Shown here one piece after another: positions 10,722 to 21,370 of a stretch of DNA of 64,000 bases (positions within the stretch are counted from its first letter, which is position 1; each line of letters starts with the position of its first letter). The position numbers and the translations under genes are program-made. The DNA comes from Brachybacterium sp. Z12 (GTDB lineage Bacteria > Actinomycetota > Actinomycetes > Actinomycetales > Dermabacteraceae): the NCBI RefSeq assembly GCF_014400405.1, contig NZ_CP060496.1:992001-1056000 (forward strand). Reading direction: 5' to 3'. A model generated the notes under the pieces. It had not been told where the DNA came from, did no database searches, and worked only from the letters and a program-made list of their open reading frames with translations.

Positions 10722-11496
10722 GCGCCCCCGCACCCCTGTCCACACCGCTCCCGCCCCTGCGCCGCGGCGCACCGGATCCGGGGCGGTGATCGTGGGGCCC
10801 ACCGTCCGGGCGCGCTACATTCCAGGTGCTCTCATCGGATTGCCCCTGGTCTCGGTGCTGCTGAGCCCCTTCGCCGGAGCCGGGATCCAGGAATGGCGGT
10901 CCTCGCGACTGCGAGGCGGCCATGACGGTCTGCTCGAGCAGCTCCTCGCACCGGCCTGGACCCAGCTGCTGCTCGGCGCCCTCGCACTCTGGCTGCTGTT
11001 CGCGCTGTGGGCGCTGGTGCCGCTGGTGCTGACACAGCGCACGGTGCTGTTCGACGAGCGCCAGGGCACCGTGGCACTGCGCAGAGGGCTGCGCATCGTC
11101 GAGCGGGCACCCCTGCCGCAGGTCGAGCACGCCGTGGGGGAGGCAGAAAGGGGAGGGATGGCGCTCATCGGGCTGACCGCGCTGGGCGACGGCGACGAGG
11201 AGCCTCTGCGGCAATGGATCGTGCCCGAGGTGGGCTGGGACGCCGCCTCGTTCGACGGCCTGCGCACGCTGCAGGCGGCGGCCGGCCTGCGCCCCGCTCC
11301 GGCACGCGGAGAGCTGCTGCGGGAGAACCGTCGTCTCCGCCGGGCCCGGGCCCACCGGGAGCTCGCCGATCGCCTGGGCATGCCCTGGCGGGCGGAGTAC
11401 GAGCACGACGAGGCTGCGTTCCAGACCGAGTTCGACCGGGTCCGCCGGGTGCTCGGCGGCAAGGAGCCGGCCCGGGACGGCGATCCCGCACCCTGA
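10718..11496 (+). CDS. Two-helix membrane protein with C-terminal GMPWRAEY motif, unknown function (frameshifted)
   Basis: About 259 residues. The most likely start is GTG at 10718, overlapping the preceding stop as GTGA; it needs one extra G at 10780-10786 to join the main frame at IVGPTVRARYIPG. Two membrane helices (around GALIGLPLVSVLLSPF and LLLGALALWLLFALWALVPL) flank a 30-residue outside loop. The cytosolic part ends in ELADRLGMPWRAEYEHDEAA, a motif also present in the products at 18101 and 18928 (see findings). I cannot name a family. Confidence 0.6.
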
Positions 11497-11514
11497 CGGC
11501 GGCGCCCCGTCAGG
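11492..11514. terminator. Bidirectional hairpin between convergent genes
   Basis: CCTGACGG and CCGTCAGG form a perfect 8-bp stem with a 7-base loop; the stem includes the stop codon of the plus-strand gene and lies 21 bases before the end of the phosphate transporter gene. Confidence 0.6.
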
Positions 11515-11534
11515 ACGCCGCCGCGAGGTGGGGG

Positions 11535-13177
11535 TCAGAAGGTCGCGCGCAGCACCAGCACCATCACAGCGCCGATGGTCGCCGCTGCCGGCAGGGTGAT
11601 GATCCAGGCCAGGAAGATCGGCCGCATCAGCTTCCAGTTCGCGGCGTGGTTGACGATGCCCACGCCGAGGACCGCGCCGATGAGGATGTGCGTCGAGGAG
11701 ACCGGCAGGCCCAGCACCGAGGCCAGCAGCACGATCGTCGCCGCGGCGAGCTCCGCGGCGAAGCCGGAGGAGGGGTGCATCGCGGTCAGCCCGGTGCCGA
11801 CGGTGTGGATCACCTTGCGGCCCACGAACCACAGTCCGGAGACGAGGGCGATGCCGAAGGCGACCAGGACGGCGGTGGGGACCGCGGCCTCCTGCCCGAT
11901 CTCGCCGGTGCGCAGCACGTCGAGGACGGCGGCGAAGGGCCCCACCGCGTTGGCGATGTCGTTGGCGCCGTGGCTGAAGGCGAAGGCGCAGGCGGTGAAC
12001 ACCTGCATCCAGCTGAACATGATGAAGGTCGCGCGGGAGATCGTCTGCTTCTTCAGGGCCCGGGCGAACACGGTCGTGGCCATCCAGACGCCCAGCGCGA
12101 GCATCGTCAGCAGCAGGACCGCTCCGCCGACGGAAATGTTCAGCCCCACGTTGTCCAGGCCCTTGAACACCAGCATCGCGGCGAGCAGCACCGCGGCACC
12201 GGCCGCGAGCGGCGGGACCCGCTTCTCGAGGGCGTGGTAGGCCGCCTTGCGCTCCACCTTCCGTGCGGCCTTGCGCTCCTTCTTGCGGCGGGGACTGGGC
12301 ACGCTCGACGAACTGCGCGCCGGAGCTGCCGGGGAGAGGTCCAGCGCCGCGGACTCCGCGAAGGCGCTCTGCTGGAGCTCGCCCACACGCTGGTGGCCCG
12401 AGACGTGGCGGCTCTCGTCCTCGTCATCCTCATCATCGTCATCCTCATCATCGTCCTCGGCATCGTCGTAGCCGCGCGAGCCGAGCGCGATCGCACGGGC
12501 CGCCGGGCCGAGGATGTGGCGCTTGATCGCGCCGAACAGCAGGTAGGCGGAGATAGCACCGAGGAGGGGGAGAGCACCCAGGAGATCGCAATCTTCCCGA
12601 TCTCGCTCCATCTGACCATGCCGAATCCGCCGGTGCCGGTCACGACCCCGGTGGTGACGGCCGCGCCGACGATGCCGCCGATGAGCGCGTGCGTGGTCGA
12701 GACCGGCCAGCCCATCCGGGTGGCCAGCAGCAGCCAGATGGCGGCGCCCGCGAGCGCCGCCATCATGATGTAGGCGAAGGACATCGGGTCCATGTCCATG
12801 CCGTCGATGTCGACGATGCCGCTGCGCACGGTCTCCGTGACCGATCCGCCGGCGAGGACGGCGCCGGAGACCTCGAAGACCGCGGCGACGACGAGAGCCT
12901 GCTTCATCGTCAGGGTGCCCGCGCCGACGCTCGTGCCGAAGGAGTTGGCGACATCGTTGCCGCCGATGTTGAAGGCCATGAACAGGCCGAAGGCGATCGC
13001 GAGGATCAGCAGGAACGCGTTCACGTCCGTCCCGGACTGGGAGAACGACCAGATGGAGAAGGCGACGACGGCCGCAAGCGTCATCAGTCCCGCGCCGAGG
13101 TGCCAGTTCCGGTCAGGGCCGAGGAAGCCTGCGGAGGAGGGGGCGTCGGGGGATCTCTGGGCGGTGGAGCCTGGCAT
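11535..13177 (-). CDS. pit: Pit/PHO4-family inorganic phosphate transporter (frameshifted)
   Basis: About 547 residues, an inner-membrane proton- or cation-coupled phosphate carrier. The two PHO4 repeats are plain: [19 protein letters not shown] in the first half and [20 protein letters not shown] in the second, each followed later by [11 protein letters not shown] and [12 protein letters not shown]. Between them lies a cytosolic linker with an acidic run of about 16 Asp/Glu and then a basic [11 protein letters not shown] stretch. One missing base in the G run at 12566-12570 (plus strand) splits the gene; repaired it reads [15 protein letters not shown] chose the internal ATG at 13177 (MPGSTAQRS); a longer start at 13258 gives no family sequence. 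Confidence 0.9.
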
Positions 13178-13276
13178 CGTCACGTTCCCGGGGGTGAGAG
13201 GGGAGAGGGGGTGCGGGTGCGCGGACGCGCCCGGTGTCTCGACAAGGACCGCCGCCACTGTAGGCCGTCAATGACC

Positions 13277-14973
<1,697 letters not shown>

Positions 14974-15055
14974 GCCGCAGCGGGGGATATCCCCCTGCGC
15001 GGTCGGTGGCGGGCACGGTGGAGGAGACCTCGGAGCGCTTCCTAGGATCGTGGGC

Positions 15056-15463
15056 ATGACCTCCCACAGCATCCCCGCGTTCTCCTCCACGCCGGCGCCC
15101 GGCGCTCCCGAGCGGTCGTTCCGCGCGTCGTCCTGGGCGCTCTGGCTCGCGCTCCTCGCTCTGATCGGCGGCACCGCCGTGATGGGTGCGGTCGGCGCGA
15201 CGGTGCCGCCCATGGAGGCGGTGTCCGGCTACTACTTCTCCGACACGCCGCTCTGGTACCAGGTGGCGGTCCTGGCGGGCTTCGGGTCACTGCTGGTCTG
15301 GTCCGCAGCGGGGCTCTCTGGGATCGTGCTGGCGGTGCTCGGCCTGCGAGCAGGAGCCGGACGCACACGGGCGATCATCGCGATCGTCCTCGCGGTCATC
15401 GCGCCGGTGCTCACCCTCACCGCTCTCATCGGGGCCCTGGGCGTGGGGGCCGCGCTCCTCTGA
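15056..15463 (+). CDS. Small membrane protein, unknown function
   Basis: 135 residues with a polar N-terminus (MTSHSIPAFSSTPAPGAPE) and three hydrophobic helices around ASSWALWLALLALIGGTAVM, VAVLAGFGSLLVWSAAGLSG and AIIAIVLAVIAPVLTLTALI. No catalytic motif. ATG at 15056 gives the first sensible start; no strong ribosome site. Family not recognised. Confidence 0.6.
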   Translation: MTSHSIPAFSSTPAPGAPERSFRASSWALWLALLALIGGTAVMGAVGATVPPMEAVSGYYFSDTPLWYQVAVLAGFGSLLVWSAAGLSGIVLAVLGLRAGAGRTRAIIAIVLAVIAPVLTLTALIGALGVGAALL

Positions 15464-15538
15464 GCTCCCGGGCCCGGCGCCGTCCACAGCCCCGGAGGCG
15501 AGGCGCGGAGCGTCGGGTCCCGCGTCTAGGCTGGTCCC

Positions 15539-16255
15539 ATGACCGTGAGCACCCTTCCCTGGACCGACGCGCCGCTGCTCGGCTTCGACACCGAGACCAC
15601 CGGCACGAATGTCGCGACGGATCGCATCGTCACCGTCGCCCTGGTGCATTCGGTGGGCCCTGGCCGGGCGAACGAGACAGTCGCGACCTGGCTGATCGAT
15701 CCCGAGATGGAGATTCCCGAGCCGGCGCAGCGGGTCCACGGGATCAGCACCGAGCACGCCCGCGCGCACGGCATGAATGCCGCCGAGGCGCTGGACGAGG
15801 TCGCCACCCTGATCGCCGAGGCGCTCGCGAAGGATGTCCCGCTGGTCGCCTTCAACATCAGCTTCGACCTCGCGATCCTCGAGAACGAGCTGACCCGTCT
15901 GGGCCTGCCCACGCTCACCCAGCGGCTGGGCCATGACATCGCCCCCGTGCTCGATGCGCTGGTGCTGGACCGCGGGGTGGATCGCTACCGCAAGGGCAAA
16001 CGCACCCTCACCGATGTGCTCGCGCATTACGGGCTGGAGCAGGATGGCCGGCTCCACACCGCCGACGTCGACGTCTCCGCCACTCTCGATGTGCTGCGCG
16101 CTGTCGCCGCCAAGTACCCGAAGGTCGCGGCCTCCGCGCTCGAGGACCTGCACCGCGAGCAGACGGGATGGCACCTGCGCTGGGCGGAGGGGATGAACGA
16201 GTGGCTGACCAAGAAGGGCAAGACACCGGACGTCAACACCGTCTGGCCCCTCTGA
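15539..16255 (+). CDS. DnaQ-like 3'-5' exonuclease
   Basis: 238 residues of the DEDDh exonuclease superfamily (epsilon subunit type). FDTETTG near residue 15 gives the first acidic pair, AFNISFDLAILENEL the second block (DEDD motif II), and GRLHTADVDVSATL motif III with His and Asp. Similar stand-alone proteins in actinobacteria are annotated as DNA polymerase III epsilon or exonuclease. No polymerase gene is near, so a repair or RNA role is equally possible. Confidence 0.85.
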   Translation: MTVSTLPWTDAPLLGFDTETTGTNVATDRIVTVALVHSVGPGRANETVATWLIDPEMEIPEPAQRVHGISTEHARAHGMNAAEALDEVATLIAEALAKDVPLVAFNISFDLAILENELTRLGLPTLTQRLGHDIAPVLDALVLDRGVDRYRKGKRTLTDVLAHYGLEQDGRLHTADVDVSATLDVLRAVAAKYPKVAASALEDLHREQTGWHLRWAEGMNEWLTKKGKTPDVNTVWPL

Positions 16256-16276
16256 GGCCGAGGGCGAGGGTCCAGG

Positions 16277-16891
16277 TCAGAACTGCTCCGGCGCCCCTAC
16301 CCAGCAGGCGGAGGTGCGCCGCCAGGCCACCCGGGCCAGGAGTGCGACCGCACCGCCGATGAGCAGCAGCGGCCAACCCGGCTCGAGGCCTGAGGGGCGG
16401 CCGTCCAGCAGCGACCACAGCCCCAGCAGGCCCATCAGGGCCACCGAAGCACCCACCCCGATCACCCACACGGCGTGCAGGGAATGGGCATCGCCGAGCT
16501 GCCAGGGCACCTCGGGCAGCTCCTCTCCCGCCTCGCGACGGCGCCTGCGCGAAGAGGCGAAGCCCAGCAGCTGCAGCAGACGTGTCAGCGAGAAGCCGCC
16601 CAGCGTGAGCGCGGCGGCGAGCACCATGCCGCTCAGCGGGAGAGCCTGCCCCTCGGAGGGGGATGCACGGACCAGGACCACCAGCTGCCGCACGGCCAGG
16701 GCCAGGCCGATGGCGGTGACCAGCCCGGGCAGCAGCGACGAAGGACCGCGGTCGAGCGCGGGGGAGCCCTCGTCAGAACCCGTGCCGGGACGGTCCAGGG
16801 GCATCCCCTCCGCATCCAGCCGCGTCGCGCGCGGCGGGGGTCCTGCGTCCTCGACCTCGGGGTCGATACCGGGGAGGTGCTCGGAGCTCAT
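16277..16891 (-). CDS. Membrane protein, unknown function
   Basis: 204 residues. An acidic and Pro-rich N-terminal 55 residues (MSSEHLPGIDPEVEDAGPPP) precedes four likely helices: around LLPGLVTAIGLALAVRQLVV, LSGMVLAAALTLGGFSLTRL, AVWVIGVGASVALMGLLGLW and WPLLLIGGAVALLARVAW, with a basic loop SSRRRRREAGEE between helices 2 and 3. I took the ATG at 16891. No family recognised. Divergent from guaB3, whose start lies 80 bases away. Confidence 0.6.
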   Translation of the reverse strand: MSSEHLPGIDPEVEDAGPPPRATRLDAEGMPLDRPGTGSDEGSPALDRGPSSLLPGLVTAIGLALAVRQLVVLVRASPSEGQALPLSGMVLAAALTLGGFSLTRLLQLLGFASSRRRRREAGEELPEVPWQLGDAHSLHAVWVIGVGASVALMGLLGLWSLLDGRPSGLEPGWPLLLIGGAVALLARVAWRRTSACWVGAPEQF

Positions 16892-16971
16892 CGGCCCACG
16901 GTAGCCCGCGACCCGCCGCCGCGACGGCGAGGACTGCAGCAGTGCGCGCCGACGGTAGACTCCCCGGTGTG

Positions 16972-18081
16972 ATGAGCGAGATCGAGATCGGCCGGAACAA
17001 GCGCGGACGCCGCAGCTACAGCTTCGACGACGTGGCGGTGGTCCCGTCCCGTCGCACCCGGGACCCGGAGGACGTCTCCACCACCTGGCAGGTGGACGCG
17101 TACCACTTCGACATCCCCATCTTCGCCGCACCGATGGACTCCCTGATGTCCCCCGAGACCGCGATCGAGCTGGGCCGCCTCGGTGGGCTCGGCGTACTGG
17201 ACCTCGAGGGCCTGTGGACCCGCTACGAGGATCCCACCGTGCAGTTCGACCGCCTCGCCACCGCCTCCGATGCTGATGTCGTCTCGGTGATGCGCTCGCT
17301 CTACTCCGAACCGGTCAAGCCCGAGCTGATCCGCGACCGCCTGCAGCAGCTGCGCGACGCCGGGGTGACCGCCGCCGGCGCCCTGTCCCCGCAGCGCACC
17401 CAGGAGCACTGGAAGACCGTGGTCGATGCGGGAGTGGACCTGTTCTTCATCCGCGGCACCACCGTCTCCGCCGAGCACGTCTCCTCGGATCGTGAGCCGC
17501 TGAACCTCAAGCGCTTCATCTACGAGCTCGACGTCCCGGTGATCGTGGGCGGCTGCGCGACCTACACCGCCGCACTGCACCTCATGCGCACCGGCGCGGC
17601 GGGCGTCCTGGTCGGCTTCGGCGGCGGCGCCTCGCAGACCACGCAGGAGACCCTCGGCATCACGGTGCCGCTCGCGAGCGCGGTGGCGGACGTCGCCGCC
17701 GCGCGCCGCGACTACATGGACGAGTCCGGTGGTCGTTACGTGCACGTCATCGCCGACGGCGGCCTGGGCCGCTCCGGCGACCTGGTCAAGGCGATCGCCT
17801 GCGGCGCCGACGGGCTGATGGTCGGTGCGGCGCTCGCCCGTGCCGAGGAGGCCCCCGGCCGCGGCCACCACTGGGGCAGCGAGGCGCACCACCCCACGCT
17901 CACCCGCGGCCACCGGGTCCCGGTGGGCACGGTCGCACCGCTCGAGCAGATCCTCTTCGGCCCCTCGATCGCGGCCGACGGCACCACCAACCTGGTCGGC
18001 GCCCTGCGCCACGCCATGGCCACCACCGGCTACCTCGACCTCAAGGAGTTCCAGCGGGTCGAGGTCGTCACCACCGCCTGA
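16972..18081 (+). CDS. guaB3: GuaB3, IMP dehydrogenase-family protein without CBS domains
   Basis: 369 residues with the IMPDH/GMPR barrel but no CBS pair. SYSFDDVAVVPSRRTRDPED, PIFAAPMDSLMSPETA and VIADGGLGRSGDLVKAIACG are clear family blocks, and the C-terminal RVPVGTVAPLEQILFGPS is typical of actinobacterial GuaB3. The loop equivalent to the IMPDH active site reads VGFGGGASQTTQETLG, starting at residue 214, and has no Cys where GuaB has GSICTT. Its reaction in actinobacteria is not settled. Divergent promoter shared with the membrane gene at 16277. Confidence 0.88.
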   Translation: MSEIEIGRNKRGRRSYSFDDVAVVPSRRTRDPEDVSTTWQVDAYHFDIPIFAAPMDSLMSPETAIELGRLGGLGVLDLEGLWTRYEDPTVQFDRLATASDADVVSVMRSLYSEPVKPELIRDRLQQLRDAGVTAAGALSPQRTQEHWKTVVDAGVDLFFIRGTTVSAEHVSSDREPLNLKRFIYELDVPVIVGGCATYTAALHLMRTGAAGVLVGFGGGASQTTQETLGITVPLASAVADVAAARRDYMDESGGRYVHVIADGGLGRSGDLVKAIACGADGLMVGAALARAEEAPGRGHHWGSEAHHPTLTRGHRVPVGTVAPLEQILFGPSIAADGTTNLVGALRHAMATTGYLDLKEFQRVEVVTTA

Positions 18082-18100
18082 CCCGGCCGCCGACGGAGGC

Positions 18101-18931
18101 ATGATGACTGCTGACGCGCGCGGTGCGCAGGGAAAGAGCGGCCACGAGCCATTCGTCCTCCCGCCCCCGCTGATCGCCCTGGGCGGAGCGCTCACCGCCG
18201 GGTTCTGCCTGCTGCTGCTTTTCGGGCCGTTCTACAAGGCTCACGCCGCACCGTCGGACCATCTGCAGATGTGGCTGCGGATGCTGCTCGGCGGACGCAC
18301 CCCGTTCGCCCTGCAGCCGCTGGTGTGGGAACGCTTCCCGCTGCTGATGGTCCTGCTGTTCGGCACGGTTCTCGTCCTGCTGCCGTGGCGCAGGGCGGTC
18401 CGGCTCCGGCGTGAGCGCCGCGCCGTCTCCCTCACCGGTGGCGAGGAGACGAGCCGGCCCAGCGTCGCGGAGCTCGAGGAGATGGCCCGCTCCGCCGGCC
18501 TCAGATGGCGACCGGACTACGCGACGGAGGGCGGGGCCCGCGGTCTGCTCGAGGTCCTGCGGGTCCTCGAGAACGGGACCGCTCCCAAGGAGGCGCTCCC
18601 GCCCGGGCCGGCACAGGCTCCTGCCTCGCACATCGAGGCAGCGGTAGAGGAAGAGGCAGCGGCAGAGGAAGAGGCCGACGCCGTGGCCGGTCCGTCGATC
18701 GCCGCCTCACCGGCAACTCCCGCATCGGCCCTCGCCGGGACGGACCGCGAGGACGGGACGGCGCCCGCCGAGCTGAACGACCCCGACGCCGAGGACCTCT
18801 CCGGCGGGTACGAGGTCAGCGCGCCCGCTTGGGCACCGAGCTACAGCGGATCCGTGTACACCTCGACCACCCTGTACGGTGCTGAGCCCGCTGAGGACGA
18901 GCTCGACCCAGACGAGCGGGACGAGCGATGA
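18101..18931 (+). CDS. Two-helix membrane protein with GLRWRPDY motif and acidic tail, unknown
   Basis: 276 residues; ATG at 18101 behind GGAGG, 19 bases after guaB3. Helices around residues 22-43 (LIALGGALTAGFCLLLLFGP) and 80-95 (LLMVLLFGTVLVLLPW). Cytosolic part: SVAELEEMARSAGLRWRPDY, related to the motif in the products at 10718 and 18928, then a long Ala/Glu/Pro-rich low-complexity stretch (residues 180-230) and a Tyr/Ser-rich end with SGSVYTSTTLYGAEP. Its stop overlaps the next ATG. Confidence 0.65.
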   Translation: MMTADARGAQGKSGHEPFVLPPPLIALGGALTAGFCLLLLFGPFYKAHAAPSDHLQMWLRMLLGGRTPFALQPLVWERFPLLMVLLFGTVLVLLPWRRAVRLRRERRAVSLTGGEETSRPSVAELEEMARSAGLRWRPDYATEGGARGLLEVLRVLENGTAPKEALPPGPAQAPASHIEAAVEEEAAAEEEADAVAGPSIAASPATPASALAGTDREDGTAPAELNDPDAEDLSGGYEVSAPAWAPSYSGSVYTSTTLYGAEPAEDELDPDERDER

Positions 18932-19392
18932 CCCCGGCTGCGCAGCATCCCGCGCGGGAGCGGCACCGCAGTCCCCGTCGCACCCTGCGCTGGGCGCCGC
19001 TGTGGCTGCTCCTGGCCGTGACGCTCTCCCTGCTGGTCTACCTCCCCTTCACGCACTGGGTGCTCGAATGGCGCATGGCGGAGTACCTGGTCCCGTGGCT
19101 GCTGCGCCCCTCGACAGGGTTCCTCTCGCTGACGCTGGCCCTGTGGTGGCTGTTCACGGTGCCGGGCACGCTGCATCTCCTGGCTGGCGGCGGGGCGGCC
19201 CCTGCCCCGGATGCTGCCGAGCGGATCGACGTCCCCGCCGGTCCTCTCCCGGAGCTCGGCGCGGGCCACCGCTTCGAGATGGCGCAGGCGCTCGGCATCC
19301 CCTGGAGGGACGAGCTGATCCACGACCATAGGGCATGGACCCTCGCCTGCTCCGAGGCCGCTCGGGCCCGGGCCGCGGACAGGTCCCGCTGA
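18928..19392 (+). CDS. Two-helix membrane protein with GIPWRDEL motif, unknown
   Basis: 154 residues; ATGA overlap with the preceding gene makes the pair an operon. Basic N-terminus (RERHRSPRRTLRW), helices at about 24-42 and 64-86, then a short cytosolic tail with FEMAQALGIPWRDELIHD. Same layout as its neighbour and the product at 10718: helix, loop, helix, tail with a Gly-x-x-Trp-Arg-x-acid block. No known family seen. Confidence 0.65.
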   Translation: MTPAAQHPARERHRSPRRTLRWAPLWLLLAVTLSLLVYLPFTHWVLEWRMAEYLVPWLLRPSTGFLSLTLALWWLFTVPGTLHLLAGGGAAPAPDAAERIDVPAGPLPELGAGHRFEMAQALGIPWRDELIHDHRAWTLACSEAARARAADRSR

Positions 19393-19491
19393 GCACACCG
19401 GCGCGGACGATCCTCGCGCCTGGCGCACGGCAGTGCGGTGGCCGACCCCACCCCGGGCCGGCCTGCTCGTCGAGGCTGGGAGGGGGAGCGC

Positions 19492-20076
19492 TCAGGAGCG
19501 CATCAGCGCCACTGCTCCCGAGATGGTCATCACCAGCGCCAGGATGCCGAGCGCCACCGGCAGCACCACGCCGATGCCGGCGCCGATCAGCATCCCGAGC
19601 ATCCCGAGCTCTGCGACCAGGACATCCTCCGCACCCTCGCAGGCCACCGTGACCTCCTGGTCGCCGTAGACGGTGATGTCGTAGAGGTCGAAGTACTCCA
19701 CCCCGCCGTGCTCCACGGTGGAGATCGTGGGGTCCCCGGGTTCGACGGAGATGTCTTGCCCTGTGATCTCGCACGTCGCTGTCTCGAGATCTGATTCGGG
19801 CACGGCGACCGTGTAGAGAGACCAGCTGGAGGCCTGGAACGATCCGCCGTCCGGCTCGAGCTGAGTCACGTCGGCACCTCCGGCAACGGTGACGATCGTG
19901 CCGATGATCCCCGCGACGATCGGCATCACCACCAGCCCGATCGCGTTGGCGATGAGGCCGAGGATCCCGAAGATCAGGCGCTTCTTGCCGCGCTTGCGCG
20001 GTGCGGTGTACGTGTAGCCATAGGGCTGGTGATAGGCCAACGGTTCCCCCTGAGCCGGTCCGGATGAGCTGCTCAA
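19492..20076 (-). CDS. Membrane protein with extracytoplasmic domain, unknown
   Basis: 194 residues. N-terminal QPYGYTYTAPRKRGKKRL is a Tyr/Pro-rich cytosolic stretch ended by a Lys/Arg cluster, as in many DUF4190-like actinobacterial proteins. A long hydrophobic region (about residues 32-65) follows, then an exported domain with two Cys (ATCEITGQD and TVACEGAED, perhaps a disulfide), and a final helix pair around LIGAGIGVVLPVALGILALV. Start ATG at 20076. It is 34 bases upstream of nothing co-directional except ackA's end, so it is probably its own unit. Confidence 0.6.
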   Translation of the reverse strand: MSSSSGPAQGEPLAYHQPYGYTYTAPRKRGKKRLIFGILGLIANAIGLVVMPIVAGIIGTIVTVAGGADVTQLEPDGGSFQASSWSLYTVAVPESDLETATCEITGQDISVEPGDPTISTVEHGGVEYFDLYDITVYGDQEVTVACEGAEDVLVAELGMLGMLIGAGIGVVLPVALGILALVMTISGAVALMRS

Positions 20077-20110
20077 GGATACGGCCCAGGGGAGGGGAGC
20101 CTCGCCGCGC

Positions 20111-21334
20111 TCAGCCCGCGATCTCGCGGGCGACCTCAGCGGCCTGCCGGGCGATGGACAGCTCCTCGTCGGTCGGGACGATCATCACCGTGACCTTCGA
20201 GCCCGGGGCGGAGATCACCCGCATCTCCTTGCTGCGCGCGGCGTTCGCCTCGAGATCGAGCTCGATGCCGAAGCCCTCGAGCCCCGTCAGCAGACGCTCC
20301 CGCACCATCGGCACGTTCTCCCCGATCCCGGCGGTGAAGGCGATGACGTCCAAGCCGCCCAGCACGAAGGAGTACGAGCCGAGGTACTTCCGCAGCCGGT
20401 GCACGTACACGTCCATCGCCAGCGTTGCGGCCTCATCGCCTGCGTCGACCGCAGCGGTGATATCGCGGAAGTCGTTCATCCCGCACATGCCCATCATCCC
20501 GGAGCGCTTGTTGAGGACGTCGTCGATCTCCTCGGCCCCGAACCCTGCCTGACGGTGCAGGTGGATGTAGATCGAGGGATCGATGTCGCCGGTGCGGGTG
20601 CCCATCACCAGGCCTTCGAGCGGGGTCAGGCCCATGGAGGTCTCCATCGCCTCGCCGCCGCGCACCGCTGAGGCGGAAGCCCCGTTGCCCAGGTGGAGCA
20701 CGACCTGTCGCAGCGCGGAGACATCACGGCCCTGTGCGGCCAGATGGGAGGAGACCGCCTCGGAGACGAACTGGTGGCTGGTGCCGTGCGCGCCGTAGCG
20801 GCGCACCCGGTACTGCTTCGCGAGCTCGCGGTTCAGCGCGTAGTTCGCCGCCGCGTCCGGCAGCGCGGTGAAGAAGGCGGTGTCGAAGACGGCCACGTGC
20901 GGCACCTCGGGCAGCAGGGCCTGCGCACCGTCGATGCCGTCCACCGCGGCGTAGTTGTGCAGCGGTGCGAGCTTCCCGAGGTCGTGGATGTCCCAGCGCA
21001 CCTGCTCATCGATGAGGACGGGCTGCGAGTAGCGGGCACCTCCCTGGACCACGCGGTGGCCGACGGCGCGGATCCGATCGTCGGCCAGCGACAGGCCGAC
21101 GTCCCCGAAGAGACGCTCGACGATCTTCATCGCCTCCTTGTGATCCGGCACCGGCCCCTCGAAGGTCGATTCCCGGTCTCCCGCAGTGATCGAGGCGTTG
21201 CCTCTGTCCTGGCCGACCCGCTCGACGATTCCCGTCGCCTCGACAGTGCCGTCGGCCGGAGCCAGCAGCTGGAACTTCAGTGACGACGAGCCGGAGTTGA
21301 TGACGAGGACGCGCGGGTCCGTGGGTGCTGCCAT
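20111..21334 (-). CDS. ackA: Acetate kinase
   Basis: 407 residues, family length. Makes ATP and acetate from acetyl phosphate. VLVINSGSSSLKFQLL at the start binds phosphate, RVVQGGARYSQPVLI and VFDTAFFTALPD follow, YGAHGTSHQFVSEAV holds a substrate His, LHLGNGASASAVRGGEAMET and TAGIGENVPMVRERL are ATP-site blocks. ATG at 21334, 36 bases behind the end of pta; the two form the usual pta-ackA operon. Confidence 0.98.
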   Translation of the reverse strand: MAAPTDPRVLVINSGSSSLKFQLLAPADGTVEATGIVERVGQDRGNASITAGDRESTFEGPVPDHKEAMKIVERLFGDVGLSLADDRIRAVGHRVVQGGARYSQPVLIDEQVRWDIHDLGKLAPLHNYAAVDGIDGAQALLPEVPHVAVFDTAFFTALPDAAANYALNRELAKQYRVRRYGAHGTSHQFVSEAVSSHLAAQGRDVSALRQVVLHLGNGASASAVRGGEAMETSMGLTPLEGLVMGTRTGDIDPSIYIHLHRQAGFGAEEIDDVLNKRSGMMGMCGMNDFRDITAAVDAGDEAATLAMDVYVHRLRKYLGSYSFVLGGLDVIAFTAGIGENVPMVRERLLTGLEGFGIELDLEANAARSKEMRVISAPGSKVTVMIVPTDEELSIARQAAEVAREIAG

Positions 21335-21370
21335 GAGAGGGGAGCTCCTGAACGCTGGAGGGGTGGTCGG

